A DNA stretch of 64,000 nucleotides from positions 9,486,001 through 9,550,000 of the forward strand of contig NZ_CP107780.1 of the NCBI RefSeq assembly GCF_036345175.1, written 5' to 3'. This document shows, piece after piece, positions 51,922 through 59,867 of this stretch. The number at the start of each line of letters is the position of its first letter. The stretch's first letter is position 1. This DNA is from Streptomyces sp. NBC_00576 (GTDB lineage Bacteria > Actinomycetota > Actinomycetes > Streptomycetales > Streptomycetaceae). The notes below the pieces were generated by a model. That model saw only the letters and a program-made list of their open reading frames with translations, ran no database searches and was not told the DNA's origin. The position numbers and the translations under genes were made by a program.

Positions 51922-52779
51922 TTACACGCCGTGATTCAGACCGGCGATGAAATCCAACGAATCCTCGGGCGAAAGGGCGTGGATCTGAAGGGTGTCGAAG
52001 GCCTCGCTGTAGGCCTGGAGGTCTTCTTTCCGTTCGAGGTAGAGGCTACTCATCATCTGGTCGAGAACAACCACATCCAAGTCAGAAGTGCTCGGAAAGG
52101 AGAAGATAACGAAAGGGCCTGTGATGCCGATGTATGCCCCTGCGGCGAACGGCAGGATCTGGAGTTGCACTTGGGGCAGCCGGGCCGCTTCCACCAGGCG
52201 CCCCAACTGACGCGTCATCACCTCGGGACCGCCCACTTCACGGCGCAGCACCGCCTCGTCGAGGACCGCGCTCAGTGCCAGCGGCGGATCCGAACGCAAC
52301 ACGTCCTGCCTGGCCAGGCGTACCTCGACCAGGGCGTCGAGCCGGGTTTCCTCCAGGCCGTCCACGGCGGCCCGGGTCATCGCCCGGGCGTACTCCGGGG
52401 TCTGCAACAGCCCCGGGACCACCGAGGTCTCCAGGGTGCGCATCGTGCTGGCCTGCGACTCCAGGCTGATGAAGTCCCGGTAGGTGGGCGGCAGTACGCC
52501 ACGGTAGGCGTGCCACCAGTGGTGCCGGCCGCCTTCGTCACCGCCCGCCAGTACGAGCAGCAGTTCGCGCGACTCGCCGTCCGGGACCTGGTACGCGTCC
52601 AGAAGTAACCGTACGTCCGCCGGTTTCACCCCGCTCGCGCCGGTCTCGATCCGGCTCACCTTCGACTGGTGCCAGCCCACCAGGCGGGCCGCCTCACCGC
52701 TCGTGAGGCCGGCCCTGGCGCGCAGCGCGCGCAGTTCGCCACCCAGTTTTCGGCGGCGCACCGCGGGACCGTACTGCAT
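51922..52779 (-). CDS. XRE-family regulator with DUF5753 (WhiJ-like)
   Basis: A 285-residue protein. The helix-turn-helix is at about residues 12-68 (LRALRARAGLTSGEAARLVGWHQSKVSRIE), and the DUF5753 domain covers about 95-275 (TSVVPGLLQTPEYARAM, ILPFAAGAYIGITGPF). It acts with a DUF397 partner, here the next gene. The divergent ATPase-fold protein completes the usual three-gene set. Confidence 0.93.
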   Translation of the reverse strand: MQYGPAVRRRKLGGELRALRARAGLTSGEAARLVGWHQSKVSRIETGASGVKPADVRLLLDAYQVPDGESRELLLVLAGGDEGGRHHWWHAYRGVLPPTYRDFISLESQASTMRTLETSVVPGLLQTPEYARAMTRAAVDGLEETRLDALVEVRLARQDVLRSDPPLALSAVLDEAVLRREVGGPEVMTRQLGRLVEAARLPQVQLQILPFAAGAYIGITGPFVIFSFPSTSDLDVVVLDQMMSSLYLERKEDLQAYSEAFDTLQIHALSPEDSLDFIAGLNHGV

Positions 52780-52991
52780 GGGCCACTCCTTACTCCTAAT
52801 GAGCCACCCAAATACGCTCTGGGGTCGCAGAGTTCACCGCTTTGAGCGACAGATATATGCATATCTTGGTGGATCGCGTCCCGTGACCGGCGTGGGAATG
52901 GCAGTCTGGCGCGAAGCACCAGTCCGGGACCGTACTCGAACCAGCCGCTCCGTGTCGGGCTCCGGTTCCGTGGGAAAGGGACGACCTCGCC

Positions 52992-53471
52992 ATGGCAGAC
53001 CACCTGGAAGCATCCGTCACTCTGCCGAGCGATCCCGCCTCGGTCTCCGCCGCCCGCGCATATGTGGCCGATGTGCTGGCGGAATGGGGCCTGCCGGGTG
53101 ACACCGAAGCCGCCGACACCATCCGCCTGATCGTCTCGGAACTCGCCACCAACGCCGTACAGCACACCTTCGGGTTGTCGCCCACCTTCACGGTGGACAT
53201 CGCCCTCGACCGTGACGAGAACCTGCGCATCGGAGTGACCGACAGTCACCCGCGCTTCCCCAAGCGACTGCCCGCCGCCGTCCAGCAGGACAACGGCCGA
53301 GGGATGGTCATCATCCGCTGGCTGACCGCCGAGTCGGGCGGCAAACTGCGCGTCCGGCCCACCCGAGAGGGTGGCAAGACGGTGTCGATCGAACTTCCCT
53401 GGACGGCCCCGGCGGCCCCGGCGGCCCCGGGCAGGCCCCCGGTGACAGCGGCGGGCCAGCAGGAGCCGTAA
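52992..53471 (+). CDS. HATPase_c anti-sigma-like ATP-binding protein
   Basis: A 159-residue RsbW-type GHKL domain with N-box VSELATNAVQHTFG, and GVTDSHPRFP and DNGRGMVIIRWLT for the G1/G2 boxes. Members lack a kinase acceptor domain and act as anti-sigma or partner-switch kinases. The C-terminus is proline-rich. It is divergent from the XRE/DUF397 pair. Confidence 0.9.
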   Translation: MADHLEASVTLPSDPASVSAARAYVADVLAEWGLPGDTEAADTIRLIVSELATNAVQHTFGLSPTFTVDIALDRDENLRIGVTDSHPRFPKRLPAAVQQDNGRGMVIIRWLTAESGGKLRVRPTREGGKTVSIELPWTAPAAPAAPGRPPVTAAGQQEP

Positions 53472-53485
53472 CGGTCGGCGCCATG

Positions 53486-53918
53486 TCCCGCTGCCGGTGC
53501 CGCTGCTGTGCGCACGCCCGAACGCGCCCCGCAGCAGGGCGCGGAACGCGTCGGCCACGGGCGCGGTCTCGTCGGTGCGGCGGACGACCGAGATCGTCCG
53601 CCGGAGGTCGCCGGCCGCCCGGAACGTGCCGAGACACAGTGCGCCGCCCGACAGACCGGTGAGCCGGGCCAGTTCGTGCCGGGTCCGGTCCAGCTCGCCC
53701 AGCACCCGGCGGGCCCGCACCACCAACAGCTCGCCCGCCGGTGTGAGCCGGGCGCCCCGGTGATGCCGTACGAGCAGCGCGGCGCTCGTTTCCCGCGACA
53801 GCTTCGCGAGTTGCTGCGAGAGCGCGGACGGCGTGCAGCCGAGACACTCGGCGGCCCGCGTGGGGTCGTACATCCTGCGGTTCCCAGGGGCCAGTGGGCC
53901 ATGGCTGAGACTCAACAA
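53486..53918 (-). pseudogene. Decayed LysR-family regulator
   Basis: The helix-turn-helix survives (AAECLGCTPSALSQQLAKL, RLTPAGELLVVRARRVL), then LSGGALCLGTFRAAG. It is followed at once by a LysR C-terminal end (VVRRTDETAPVADAFRALLRG). The roughly 170-residue effector domain between them is gone. The frame has no stop of its own and runs antisense through the ATPase gene. Confidence 0.78.
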
Positions 53919-54226
53919 CTGCTTAATGCGTATCCAGTCGCCTTCACCGGGGTCGCGCCGCGGGCATGGTCGCCACGCCGGGCGCCGCCTTCACCGTCGT
54001 CGTGCGCAACGCCCTCGTCTCCCGCCGAGCCGGGGTCGTGTGCGCGCTGGGGGTCAGCGGCGGGCTGCTTGTGCACACCGTGCTGGCCGTCTCCGGTGTC
54101 GCCGGTGTCGCCGCCGTGCTCACGGCGGTGCCCGCGCTCTTCCGCGCACTGCAACTGCGGGGCGGGCCTATGTGTTGTACCTCGGGGCGCGGACGCTGTG
54201 GTCGCTGCGTCGGCGCGGGGCCCCGG
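53901..54226 (+). pseudogene. Decayed LysE-family amino-acid exporter
   Basis: Pieces MAETQQLLNAYPVAFTGVA, then MVATPGAAFTVVVRNALVS through HTVLAVSGVAGVAAVL, then AYVLYLGARTLWSLRRRG, in three frames, match the first half of a LysE exporter. At least two single-base shifts (near 53960 and near 54165) and loss of the second half make it non-functional. It is divergent from a decayed LysR, its likely former regulator. Confidence 0.72.
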
Positions 54227-54265
54227 GGCGGGGCGGCCGCTCCAGGCGGCCCCGCCCCGGGCAGG

Positions 54266-54739
54266 TCAGCTGACCCGGCCGTACCAGACGCTCTTCGTCC
54301 AGATCTTCTGGAGCTTCACGACGTCCCCGGTCTTCGGGGAGTGCCAGATCTTTCCCTTTCCGGCGTAGATGCCCACGTGGTAGACGTTCGAGCCCGAGTG
54401 GAAGAAGACCAGGTCTCCGCTTTTGCGGCTCTTTGCGGAGATGTGCTTGGTCTTGTTGTACTGGGCCGCCGCCGTACGCGGCAGGGACTTGCCCGCCTTC
54501 TTGAACGAATACTGCGTAAGACCGGAGCAGTCGAACTTCTTCGGTCCCGCCGCGCCGTACTTGTACGGGGAGCCCTTCTTGGAGGCCGCGATCTGAAGTG
54601 CCTTCGTCGGCGGTGTGATTGCCGCGGCGTCGGTCACGACGCCTGGGAGCACCAGGCTGCCGCCCACGGCGGCGAGGGTGAGAGCGGAGGCCGTCCCGGC
54701 CCTGCTCATCATCGACGGGACACGATTGAGCGCAGACAT
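54266..54739 (-). CDS. Secreted NlpC/P60 peptidoglycan hydrolase
   Basis: A 157-residue exported endopeptidase. The signal peptide ends near TDAAA. The catalytic cysteine is Cys71 in KFDCSGLTQYSF, the histidine is His121 in YHVGIYAG, and the third polar residue is in IWHSPKTGD. It cleaves peptide stems in peptidoglycan. It is preceded by a c-di-AMP riboswitch, as is common for wall hydrolases in Streptomyces. Confidence 0.93.
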   Translation of the reverse strand: MSALNRVPSMMSRAGTASALTLAAVGGSLVLPGVVTDAAAITPPTKALQIAASKKGSPYKYGAAGPKKFDCSGLTQYSFKKAGKSLPRTAAAQYNKTKHISAKSRKSGDLVFFHSGSNVYHVGIYAGKGKIWHSPKTGDVVKLQKIWTKSVWYGRVS

Positions 54740-54754
54740 GCGAAACCCTTCGTC

Positions 54755-54965
54755 AGCCGCCTGTGAAGGATGACCTGTCGGATTCGGGCTGGCGAAGTTG
54801 CCCGGCCGCTGACGCGGCTTCACCCCAAGGGCTGCTCGGCCCGGTCATGGCGTGACCGTTCCGGCGACCCGTCGTGCTTGGGTCCTCCACTCCTGCCGAT
54901 GCACATCTGTCGACCGGTCATCCGGGCGGCGGCAGGATTCGGCGTCCGCCCGGATCGCCCCGCCT
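54755..54965 (-). promoter_or_regulatory. c-di-AMP (ydaO/yuaA) riboswitch
   Basis: The leader of the NlpC/P60 gene reads, 5' to 3' on the minus strand, CGCCGAATCCTGCC, GGCAGGAGTGGAGGACCCA, TTGGGGTGAAGCCGCG, GGCAACTTCGCCAGCCCGAATCC and GACAGGTCATCCTTCAC (given in parts). The conserved order, with paired CCGAATCC and ACCCA/GGGTGAA elements, is that of the ydaO class. It ends within 20 bases of the start codon region. Bounds are approximate. Confidence 0.85.
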
Positions 54966-55306
54966 CTTGTGGCGGGGGCTTGTCGTCAGGAAGGGATCTT
55001 GGCTCATGGAAGTAGGAAAATCCCAATGGAATCGGGGCTTTGTGGCGTTACTCACCGCTGACCCATTCGGGTGGACACCCGTACTTCCGAAGGACTTTCG
55101 AGGGGGTCGCGCACCCTTGGACCAGCGCTGGAGCGTCCCGATTCCGGCTGCGAACTACACGCCTTGCGCCACCCGTATGGCCCCTTTGGGGGACCTGCGA
55201 CTACTCCGAACGGGGGGCGGCTTCCAGTCACTTCCCGGTCTGTTCCGGACAAGCCCGTCGCCGGGACACGTCGGCCCGCCCGATACGGGCCCGCGGGCCG
55301 GATGCG
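54966..55306. other. Intergenic stretch upstream of the riboswitch
   Basis: About 340 bases. The part next to the riboswitch should hold the promoter of the wall hydrolase gene (AT-rich GATTTTCC region near 55010-55025). A plus-strand frame through here has no recognisable protein. No tRNA or repeat was found. Confidence 0.5.
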
Positions 55307-55615
55307 TCAACTGGCGGGCTCACGCGGAACGGTGACACGCGCCGTGCGGCGCTCCCCGTCGAGGACGCGCAGCGCACGCGCCAGCGTATCCGCGTGCACC
55401 TCCGTCTCGCCCCGCTGATGCATCAGCTCCAGCGCGTCCCGCAACGCCACCGCCTTGGCGACCAGTGCCTGTGCGGCCCGCAGCCCGCGGTACGTGTCCC
55501 CGTGGTAGGCCGGGTTGATACGGCCGAGCAGATCGGCCACTTCGAGGTAACGGTCGATCAGCTCGCCCTCCGCGCGAGTCAGGGCGGGCAACGGAGGCAG
55601 TTCGGGCGGAAGCAT
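55307..55615 (-). CDS. Hypothetical protein downstream of clpP
   Basis: A 102-residue, mostly alpha-helical protein (LTRAEGELIDRYLEVADLLGRI, ALVAKAVALRDALELMHQRGE) that ends VPREPAS. It lacks cysteine and membrane segments. It begins seven bases after the clpP stop on the same strand, so it is cotranscribed and may serve as an adaptor or regulator of that protease. I recognise no family. Confidence 0.75.
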   Translation of the reverse strand: MLPPELPPLPALTRAEGELIDRYLEVADLLGRINPAYHGDTYRGLRAAQALVAKAVALRDALELMHQRGETEVHADTLARALRVLDGERRTARVTVPREPAS

Positions 55616-55622
55616 CGGCGGC

Positions 55623-56267
55623 TCACCTCGTGCCGGGGGTGGGGTGCGAGGACTTGCGGCTGGGCACGATCCGGTCCACCAGCCCGTATTCCAGAGCGGC
55701 TTGCGCGTCCAGGATCTTGTCCCGCTCGATATCCGCGGCGACCTGCTCCGGGCTCTGGCCGGTGTGCCGTACGAGCAGCTCTTCCAGCAGGCTACGGACC
55801 CGGCCCAACTCCAGGGCCTGAATGGCGAGATCGCTCACCTGCCCGTGGACCGGCTCGGACAGTGAGGGCTGGTGGATCATCACCCGGGCCCCCGGCAGCG
55901 CGCTGCGCTTGCCCGGCGTACCCGCGGCCAGCAGCACGGCCGCCGCGGAGGCCGCCTGGCCCAGGCAGATCGTCTCCACGTCGCAGGTGACGAACTGCAT
56001 CGTGTCGTAGATCGCCGTCATCGCGCTGAACGAGCCGCCGGGGGAGTTGATGTACAGCGAGATGTCGCGGTCGGGCGCCAGGTATTCGAGATGCATGAGC
56101 TGTGCCATCACGTCGTTCGCCGAGATGTCGTCGACCGGCGTCCCGAGAAAGACGATCCGCTCCTCCAGGAGCTTCGAGTACGGATCCAGTGTCCGGCTCC
56201 CGGTGCTGGTGCGTTCGGTGAACTCGGGCAGGACGTAGCGGGCTGACGGGTCGTCGATGTCGTTCAT
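55623..56267 (-). CDS. clpP: ATP-dependent Clp protease proteolytic subunit
   Basis: A 214-residue serine protease subunit. The nucleophile is Ser107 in GQAASAAAVLLAAG, the histidine is His132 in MIHQPS, and the aspartate lies near residue 180 in ERDKILDAQAALEYGL. NSPGGSFSAMTAIYDTMQ is the usual head region. GAGGAGG precedes ATG 56267. It is not in the tig-clpP1P2-clpX arrangement, so it is an accessory paralogue. Two CTGTAC direct repeats lie about 45 bases upstream. Confidence 0.93.
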   Translation of the reverse strand: MNDIDDPSARYVLPEFTERTSTGSRTLDPYSKLLEERIVFLGTPVDDISANDVMAQLMHLEYLAPDRDISLYINSPGGSFSAMTAIYDTMQFVTCDVETICLGQAASAAAVLLAAGTPGKRSALPGARVMIHQPSLSEPVHGQVSDLAIQALELGRVRSLLEELLVRHTGQSPEQVAADIERDKILDAQAALEYGLVDRIVPSRKSSHPTPGTR

Positions 56268-56350
56268 GGCGCGCGCCTCCTCGGTGGCTTCCGTAAAAAA
56301 TGTACAGGACGTACAGAGTGCGACGCGAGGACTTCGGCGGGGTGCTCGCT

Positions 56351-56399
56351 GACAGCGAAAACCCCGTGGAGCAGCTCGTTCCACGGGGTTTTCGCTGTC
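56351..56399. terminator. Perfect 20-base-pair terminator hairpin
   Basis: Arms GACAGCGAAAACCCCGTGGA and its exact complement have a 9-base loop. It lies just after the stop of the minus-strand gene at 56414 and upstream of clpP. A and T runs occur inside the arms. Confidence 0.85.
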
Positions 56400-56413
56400 G
56401 CCTCGGGCCGAAG

Positions 56414-56770
56414 TCAGGTGAGCGGGGCCTCGGCCGGTCTGCCGTAGAAGGTGAGTGCCGGCCAGCCGCGGGAGGCAGCGATCTCGTTGAGGGCATCCGC
56501 GATCATGATCGGAGTGATCATGTGCTGCGCGTCGGTCTGAATCTGGAGGCTGAAGGTGAGCTGGAGGCTCGAATCGAGGTCGAGGGAGGCGCCGGCATGG
56601 AACTCGGCGCCGTTCGGGAAGGTCACAGCCGCCTCGGAAGCCGCCGCGGTCGTGGCCTCCGTCGCCTCCGTGGCTGCGGCGGCCTGCGTCTGCTCGCCGG
56701 CGACAAGGACGGCCCCCGCCGCAGCCGAACCCGAGTATCCGAGCAGTGAACGTCTGGAAATCCTGGACAC
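56414..56770 (-). CDS. Tat-exported hypothetical protein
   Basis: A 118-residue protein. GTG 56770 has AGGAGG upstream. A twin-arginine signal reads ISRRSLLGYSGSAAAGAVLVAG, then an Ala/Thr/Glu-rich linker. The remaining domain carries VTFPNGAEFHAGASLDLDSS and ends with ASRGWPALTFYGRPAEA. I recognise no family. It is transcribed alone and ends at a strong terminator. Confidence 0.75.
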   Translation of the reverse strand: MSRISRRSLLGYSGSAAAGAVLVAGEQTQAAAATEATEATTAAASEAAVTFPNGAEFHAGASLDLDSSLQLTFSLQIQTDAQHMITPIMIADALNEIAASRGWPALTFYGRPAEAPLT

Positions 56771-56917
56771 GTTGCCCCTCCTGGTTCTCGTGCACATTCG
56801 TCATCCACGCTTGTCATGTGCGCGCTTTTTGAGCGTAGGGACGAATCGTTTTCGGTGGAGCTGAACGAGATCGTCCGCTCTGCGGGGGCGCGGGAGGGCG
56901 GGTCTAAGCTGGAACAC

Positions 56918-57193
56918 ATGGCCTACGAGATTCCGGTGACGCAAGCCAGGGCTGAACTCGCCGACCTGATCAACAAGGTGGTGTACGGCGGTGAGCGCGT
57001 CGTCGTGACGCGGCACGGCAAGCCCCTCGTCGCCCTGGTCTCCGCGGCCGACCTCGAACGCCTCGACGAGCTCGACGCGGCAGAGGAGCAGGTCATCAGC
57101 GCGGTCTCCAGCGTCCGGGAGGTCGCCACCGCGCCCGTCGAACGACAGCGGTTCGGCATCGCGGCGGAGCACCAGCGGCCCGCAGGGCGCTGA
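56918..57193 (+). CDS. Phd/YefM-family antitoxin, orphan
   Basis: A 91-residue protein beginning MAYEIPVTQARAELADLIN, with GGERVVVTRHGKPLVALVS, the PhdYeFM fold signature. The C-terminus is longer than usual and arginine-rich. No RelE, Doc or PIN toxin follows; the next gene is a convergent membrane protein. It may act as a stand-alone regulator. Confidence 0.87.
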   Translation: MAYEIPVTQARAELADLINKVVYGGERVVVTRHGKPLVALVSAADLERLDELDAAEEQVISAVSSVREVATAPVERQRFGIAAEHQRPAGR

Positions 57194-57285
57194 GCGGACG
57201 GCCCGGCGTATGAGAAGGACCGGGCGGCCTCGTCCGCTGCAGCGGGGGCACCCGGTCCGGTCGGATCCGGTTTCGGTGCGGTCGG

Positions 57286-58350
57286 TCAGTTCGCGAGGGC
57301 GGGTTTCCGCTCGGTGGCGGCCGGCACCGGCTCGCTGTTCCCGTCCTCCGTACGGCGCTTGAGCGCACTGCCCAGCAGGATCGCGCCCAGGCCCAGTACC
57401 GCCCACCAGGTCAGGGTCAGGGCGGGGCCCAGGGCCGCCGCGCCGTCGAAGAACGACACCGAGCGGAGCAGGGAGGCGCCCGCCCCCGGCGGCAGCCACT
57501 GGCCGATCGTGCCGACCGGGTCGGGCAGCAGTTGCGGGGCACTGGACGCCCCGGAGAACGGGTTGCCGAGCAGGACGACGGTCAGTCCGCCGAGGCCGAT
57601 ACCCGCGGTGCCCAGCAGTGCGGCCAGTCCGGCGACCGCGCCGCTCACGGCGAGTGTCGTCAGCCCCAGTGCGGCGGCCTCGGCCCACCAGTCGCCGGTG
57701 AGCACGCCGAGCCAGCTGTGGGCGAGCGCGGCGGCGACGACACCGACCAGCGCGGCGGCGGCGACCAGCGCGCCGACCGCCCGCACCCCGCGCAGACCGA
57801 GCAGGGTGACCACGGCGCCGGCGGCCACACCGGCCAGCGCCAACGGCAGCACGCTCGCGCCGAAGGCGGCGCCCCGCGGGTCGTTCGCCGCGGCGGGGAC
57901 GACGTCGACCGTTCTGACCTGGGCGCCGGATCCACCGGACCGCGCCGCCTGTTCGGTCACCGCCTGCTGGAGCAACTGGGCGACGACGGGGCTCGCGGCC
58001 GACGCGGTGAGCAACTTCGGACCCTGGGCGGTGACGACGACGGCACCGTATACGGTCCGGTCCTTGATGGCGTCCCGGGCGGCGGCCTCGTCGGCGTAGC
58101 GGTGGACCTCGAACGCGCCCTCGTGTGCCGACAACTGCCGCTCCACCTGGGTGACCGCGGTGGCGGGGCCCGCCACTCCGAGCGGCAGGTCCCGGGGTGC
58201 GAGGCGGGCGGCGGGCCAGGCGAAGGCCCAGAGCGCCAGCGCGACCAGGACGGGGACCAGGACGACTACGGCGATCATGTGGCGGCGGTGCCCAGGGGTG
58301 CTCGTAGTGGTCGCGTCGGTCGTGGCGCTCGCAGTGCGCGAGGTGGACAT
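57286..58350 (-). CDS. Membrane protein, YhgE/ABC-2-like transporter
   Basis: A 354-residue protein. It has one N-terminal membrane helix (MIAVVVLVPVLVALALWAF), an extracytoplasmic domain (about 45-165; PLGVAGPATAVTQVERQL, DRTVYGAVVVTAQGP), and then about five hydrophobic segments. The layout is that of YhgE/Pip-type ABC-2 permeases. It is divergent from a TetR regulator across duplicated operators, so it is probably an efflux component under TetR control. Confidence 0.85.
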   Translation of the reverse strand: MSTSRTASATTDATTTSTPGHRRHMIAVVVLVPVLVALALWAFAWPAARLAPRDLPLGVAGPATAVTQVERQLSAHEGAFEVHRYADEAAARDAIKDRTVYGAVVVTAQGPKLLTASAASPVVAQLLQQAVTEQAARSGGSGAQVRTVDVVPAAANDPRGAAFGASVLPLALAGVAAGAVVTLLGLRGVRAVGALVAAAALVGVVAAALAHSWLGVLTGDWWAEAAALGLTTLAVSGAVAGLAALLGTAGIGLGGLTVVLLGNPFSGASSAPQLLPDPVGTIGQWLPPGAGASLLRSVSFFDGAAALGPALTLTWWAVLGLGAILLGSALKRRTEDGNSEPVPAATERKPALAN

Positions 58351-58390
58351 GGCTTCCCTCGAATCTGACTCGGATCCGACTCGATCTAAA

Positions 58391-58468
58391 AAGAAGGATC
58401 GTTCGTTTTAGGTGTGCTCCCACCGTCCTGCGGGCGGTCCGTCTTGTCAAGAAGGAATGTTCGTTTTA
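58391..58468. promoter_or_regulatory. Duplicated operator between TetR and its target
   Basis: AAGAAGGATCGTTCGTTTTA (58391-58410) and AAGAAGGAATGTTCGTTTTA (58449-58468) match at 18 of 20 bases. They lie 58 bases apart in the divergent gap, one next to each start. They are probable TetR binding sites. Confidence 0.75.
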
Positions 58469-58478
58469 CTTTGTGGGC

Positions 58479-59129
58479 ATGGCCCGCGTATCCCAGGAAC
58501 ACCTCGACGCCCGACGCCGTCAGATCCTCGACGGGGCGGCACTCTGCTTCGCCCGCAACGGCTTCCACGCCACGTCGATGCAGGACGTGCTCAAGGAGGT
58601 CGACCTCTCCGCCGGGGCCGTCTACCGCTACTTCAGCGGCAAGGAGGAGCTGATCGCCGCCATCGTCACCGAGGTGCTGCAGGAGATCGGGGACGCCTTC
58701 AGGACGGCGGGCGAGCAGAGTCCGCCACCGCAGCCGGACGTGATCGTGGGTGAGGTGATGGACAGAATGCTGGGCCTGCGCCCGGGGCTGGTGCACGAGG
58801 GAGTGGCCGTCTTTCCCCGGCTGATCGTCCAGGTGTGGGCCGAGACGCTGCGTGACGGCGAGCTGTCGAAGGTGCTCAACGATGGCTACGCCAATGTCCG
58901 CGAGCCCTGGGTGCGGCTGGTCGAGCGCTATCAGGAAGCCGGGATGATGCGTGCCGACGTACCGGCCGAGAGTGTCGCGCGGACCATGATCGCTGCGGCC
59001 CAGGGCTTCGTCGCACAGATGGCACTCTTCGGCGGCGCGCCGGTGGAAGTGCTTCAGGACGGCCTGCGCGGTCTGATGAGCATGGGCGTGCCCGCTGAAC
59101 GTGACCCGGGTGGATCACAGGCCGGTTAA
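58479..59129 (+). CDS. TetR-family transcriptional regulator
   Basis: A 216-residue repressor. The helix-turn-helix is at about residues 10-55 (RRRQILDGAALCFARNGFHATSMQDVLKE; AGAVYRYFSGKEELI). The ligand domain fills the rest. ATG 58479 or GTG 58473 may be used; neither has a clear ribosome site, and the operator repeat ends directly before them. It should repress the divergent membrane protein and itself. Confidence 0.93.
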   Translation: MARVSQEHLDARRRQILDGAALCFARNGFHATSMQDVLKEVDLSAGAVYRYFSGKEELIAAIVTEVLQEIGDAFRTAGEQSPPPQPDVIVGEVMDRMLGLRPGLVHEGVAVFPRLIVQVWAETLRDGELSKVLNDGYANVREPWVRLVERYQEAGMMRADVPAESVARTMIAAAQGFVAQMALFGGAPVEVLQDGLRGLMSMGVPAERDPGGSQAG

Positions 59130-59141
59130 CGTCCTTGAAAC
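59126..59141 (+). promoter_or_regulatory. GlnR-type box upstream of urease
   Basis: TTAAC-GTCCTT-GAAAC fits the GlnR half-site pattern (gTnAC-n6-GaAAC) except for the first, weakly conserved base. It overlaps the tetR stop and lies about 100 bases before ureA. Nitrogen control of urease by GlnR is known in Streptomyces. Confidence 0.65.
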
Positions 59142-59196
59142 TCCGGCCAACTAGCGTGCCCATCTCGTCACCAGCGGTTTTGGTGGCATCGGGCAA

Positions 59197-59216
59197 CCGG
59201 ACCCCGCACGGTCCGG
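59197..59216. promoter_or_regulatory. Inverted repeat in the ureA leader
   Basis: CCGGACC-N6-GGTCCGG is a perfect 7-base inverted repeat 24 bases before the ureA start. It could be an operator or a leader hairpin. Confidence 0.45.
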
Positions 59217-59240
59217 AGCGAGGATGTGAGGTGGGACGCC

Positions 59241-59543
59241 GTGCAACTGACCCCGCACGAGCAGGAGAGGCTGCTGATCCATGTGGCGGCGGACGTGGCC
59301 GAGAAGCGCAGGGCCCGTGGGCTCAGACTGAACCATCCCGAGGCGGTGGCGCTGATCACCTCGCACATCCTCGAAGGCGCCCGTGACGGCCGTACGGTCG
59401 CCGAGCTGATGTCCTCCGGGCGCAGGCTGCTGACCAGGGAGGACGTCATGGAGGGCATCCCCGAGATGATCCACGACGTCCAGGTCGAGGCGACCTTCCC
59501 GGACGGCACCAAGCTCGTCACCGTCCACGACCCGATCGTCTGA
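59241..59543 (+). CDS. ureA: Urease subunit gamma
   Basis: A 100-residue small subunit of urease. It begins VQLTPHEQERLLIHVAADVA and ends FPDGTKLVTVHDPIV, the family pattern. GTG 59241 follows GAGGTGGG. It is first in the ureABCFGD operon. The nickel enzyme hydrolyses urea to ammonia and carbamate in the cytoplasm. Confidence 0.96.
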   Translation: MQLTPHEQERLLIHVAADVAEKRRARGLRLNHPEAVALITSHILEGARDGRTVAELMSSGRRLLTREDVMEGIPEMIHDVQVEATFPDGTKLVTVHDPIV

Positions 59544-59555
59544 GGGAAGGCTGCC

Positions 59556-59867
59556 GTGATTCCCGGAGAGATCCTCTTCGCCGACGGACCCGTTGTGTAC
59601 AACGAGGGCCGCGAGGTCACGTCGATGACCGTGCTGAACGCCGCCGACCGGCCCGTCCAGGTCGGCTCCCACTACCACTTCGCCGAGGCCAACCCCGGCC
59701 TGGAGTTCGACCGCGCGGCAGCGCGCGGCAAGCGGCTCAACATCGCCGCCGGCACCGCCGTACGCTTCGAACCCGGGATCCCCGTCGACGTAGAACTCGT
59801 TCCGCTCGCCGGCGCGCGCATCGTGCCCGGACTGCGCGGGGAGACCGGAGGTGCCCTCGATGCCTGA
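59556..59867 (+). CDS. ureB: Urease subunit beta
   Basis: A 103-residue urease subunit with MIPGEILFADGPVVYNEGR and VGSHYHFAEANPGLEFDR. It is separate from ureA, as in most actinobacteria. GTG 59556 follows GAGGGAAGG. The stop overlaps the ureC start. Confidence 0.96.
   Translation: MIPGEILFADGPVVYNEGREVTSMTVLNAADRPVQVGSHYHFAEANPGLEFDRAAARGKRLNIAAGTAVRFEPGIPVDVELVPLAGARIVPGLRGETGGALDA

Noticed and set aside
54874..55335. 153-codon plus-strand frame over the riboswitch and upstream gap
   Set aside because: It crosses conserved riboswitch DNA antisense and matches no family; no good ribosome site at a plausible internal start.
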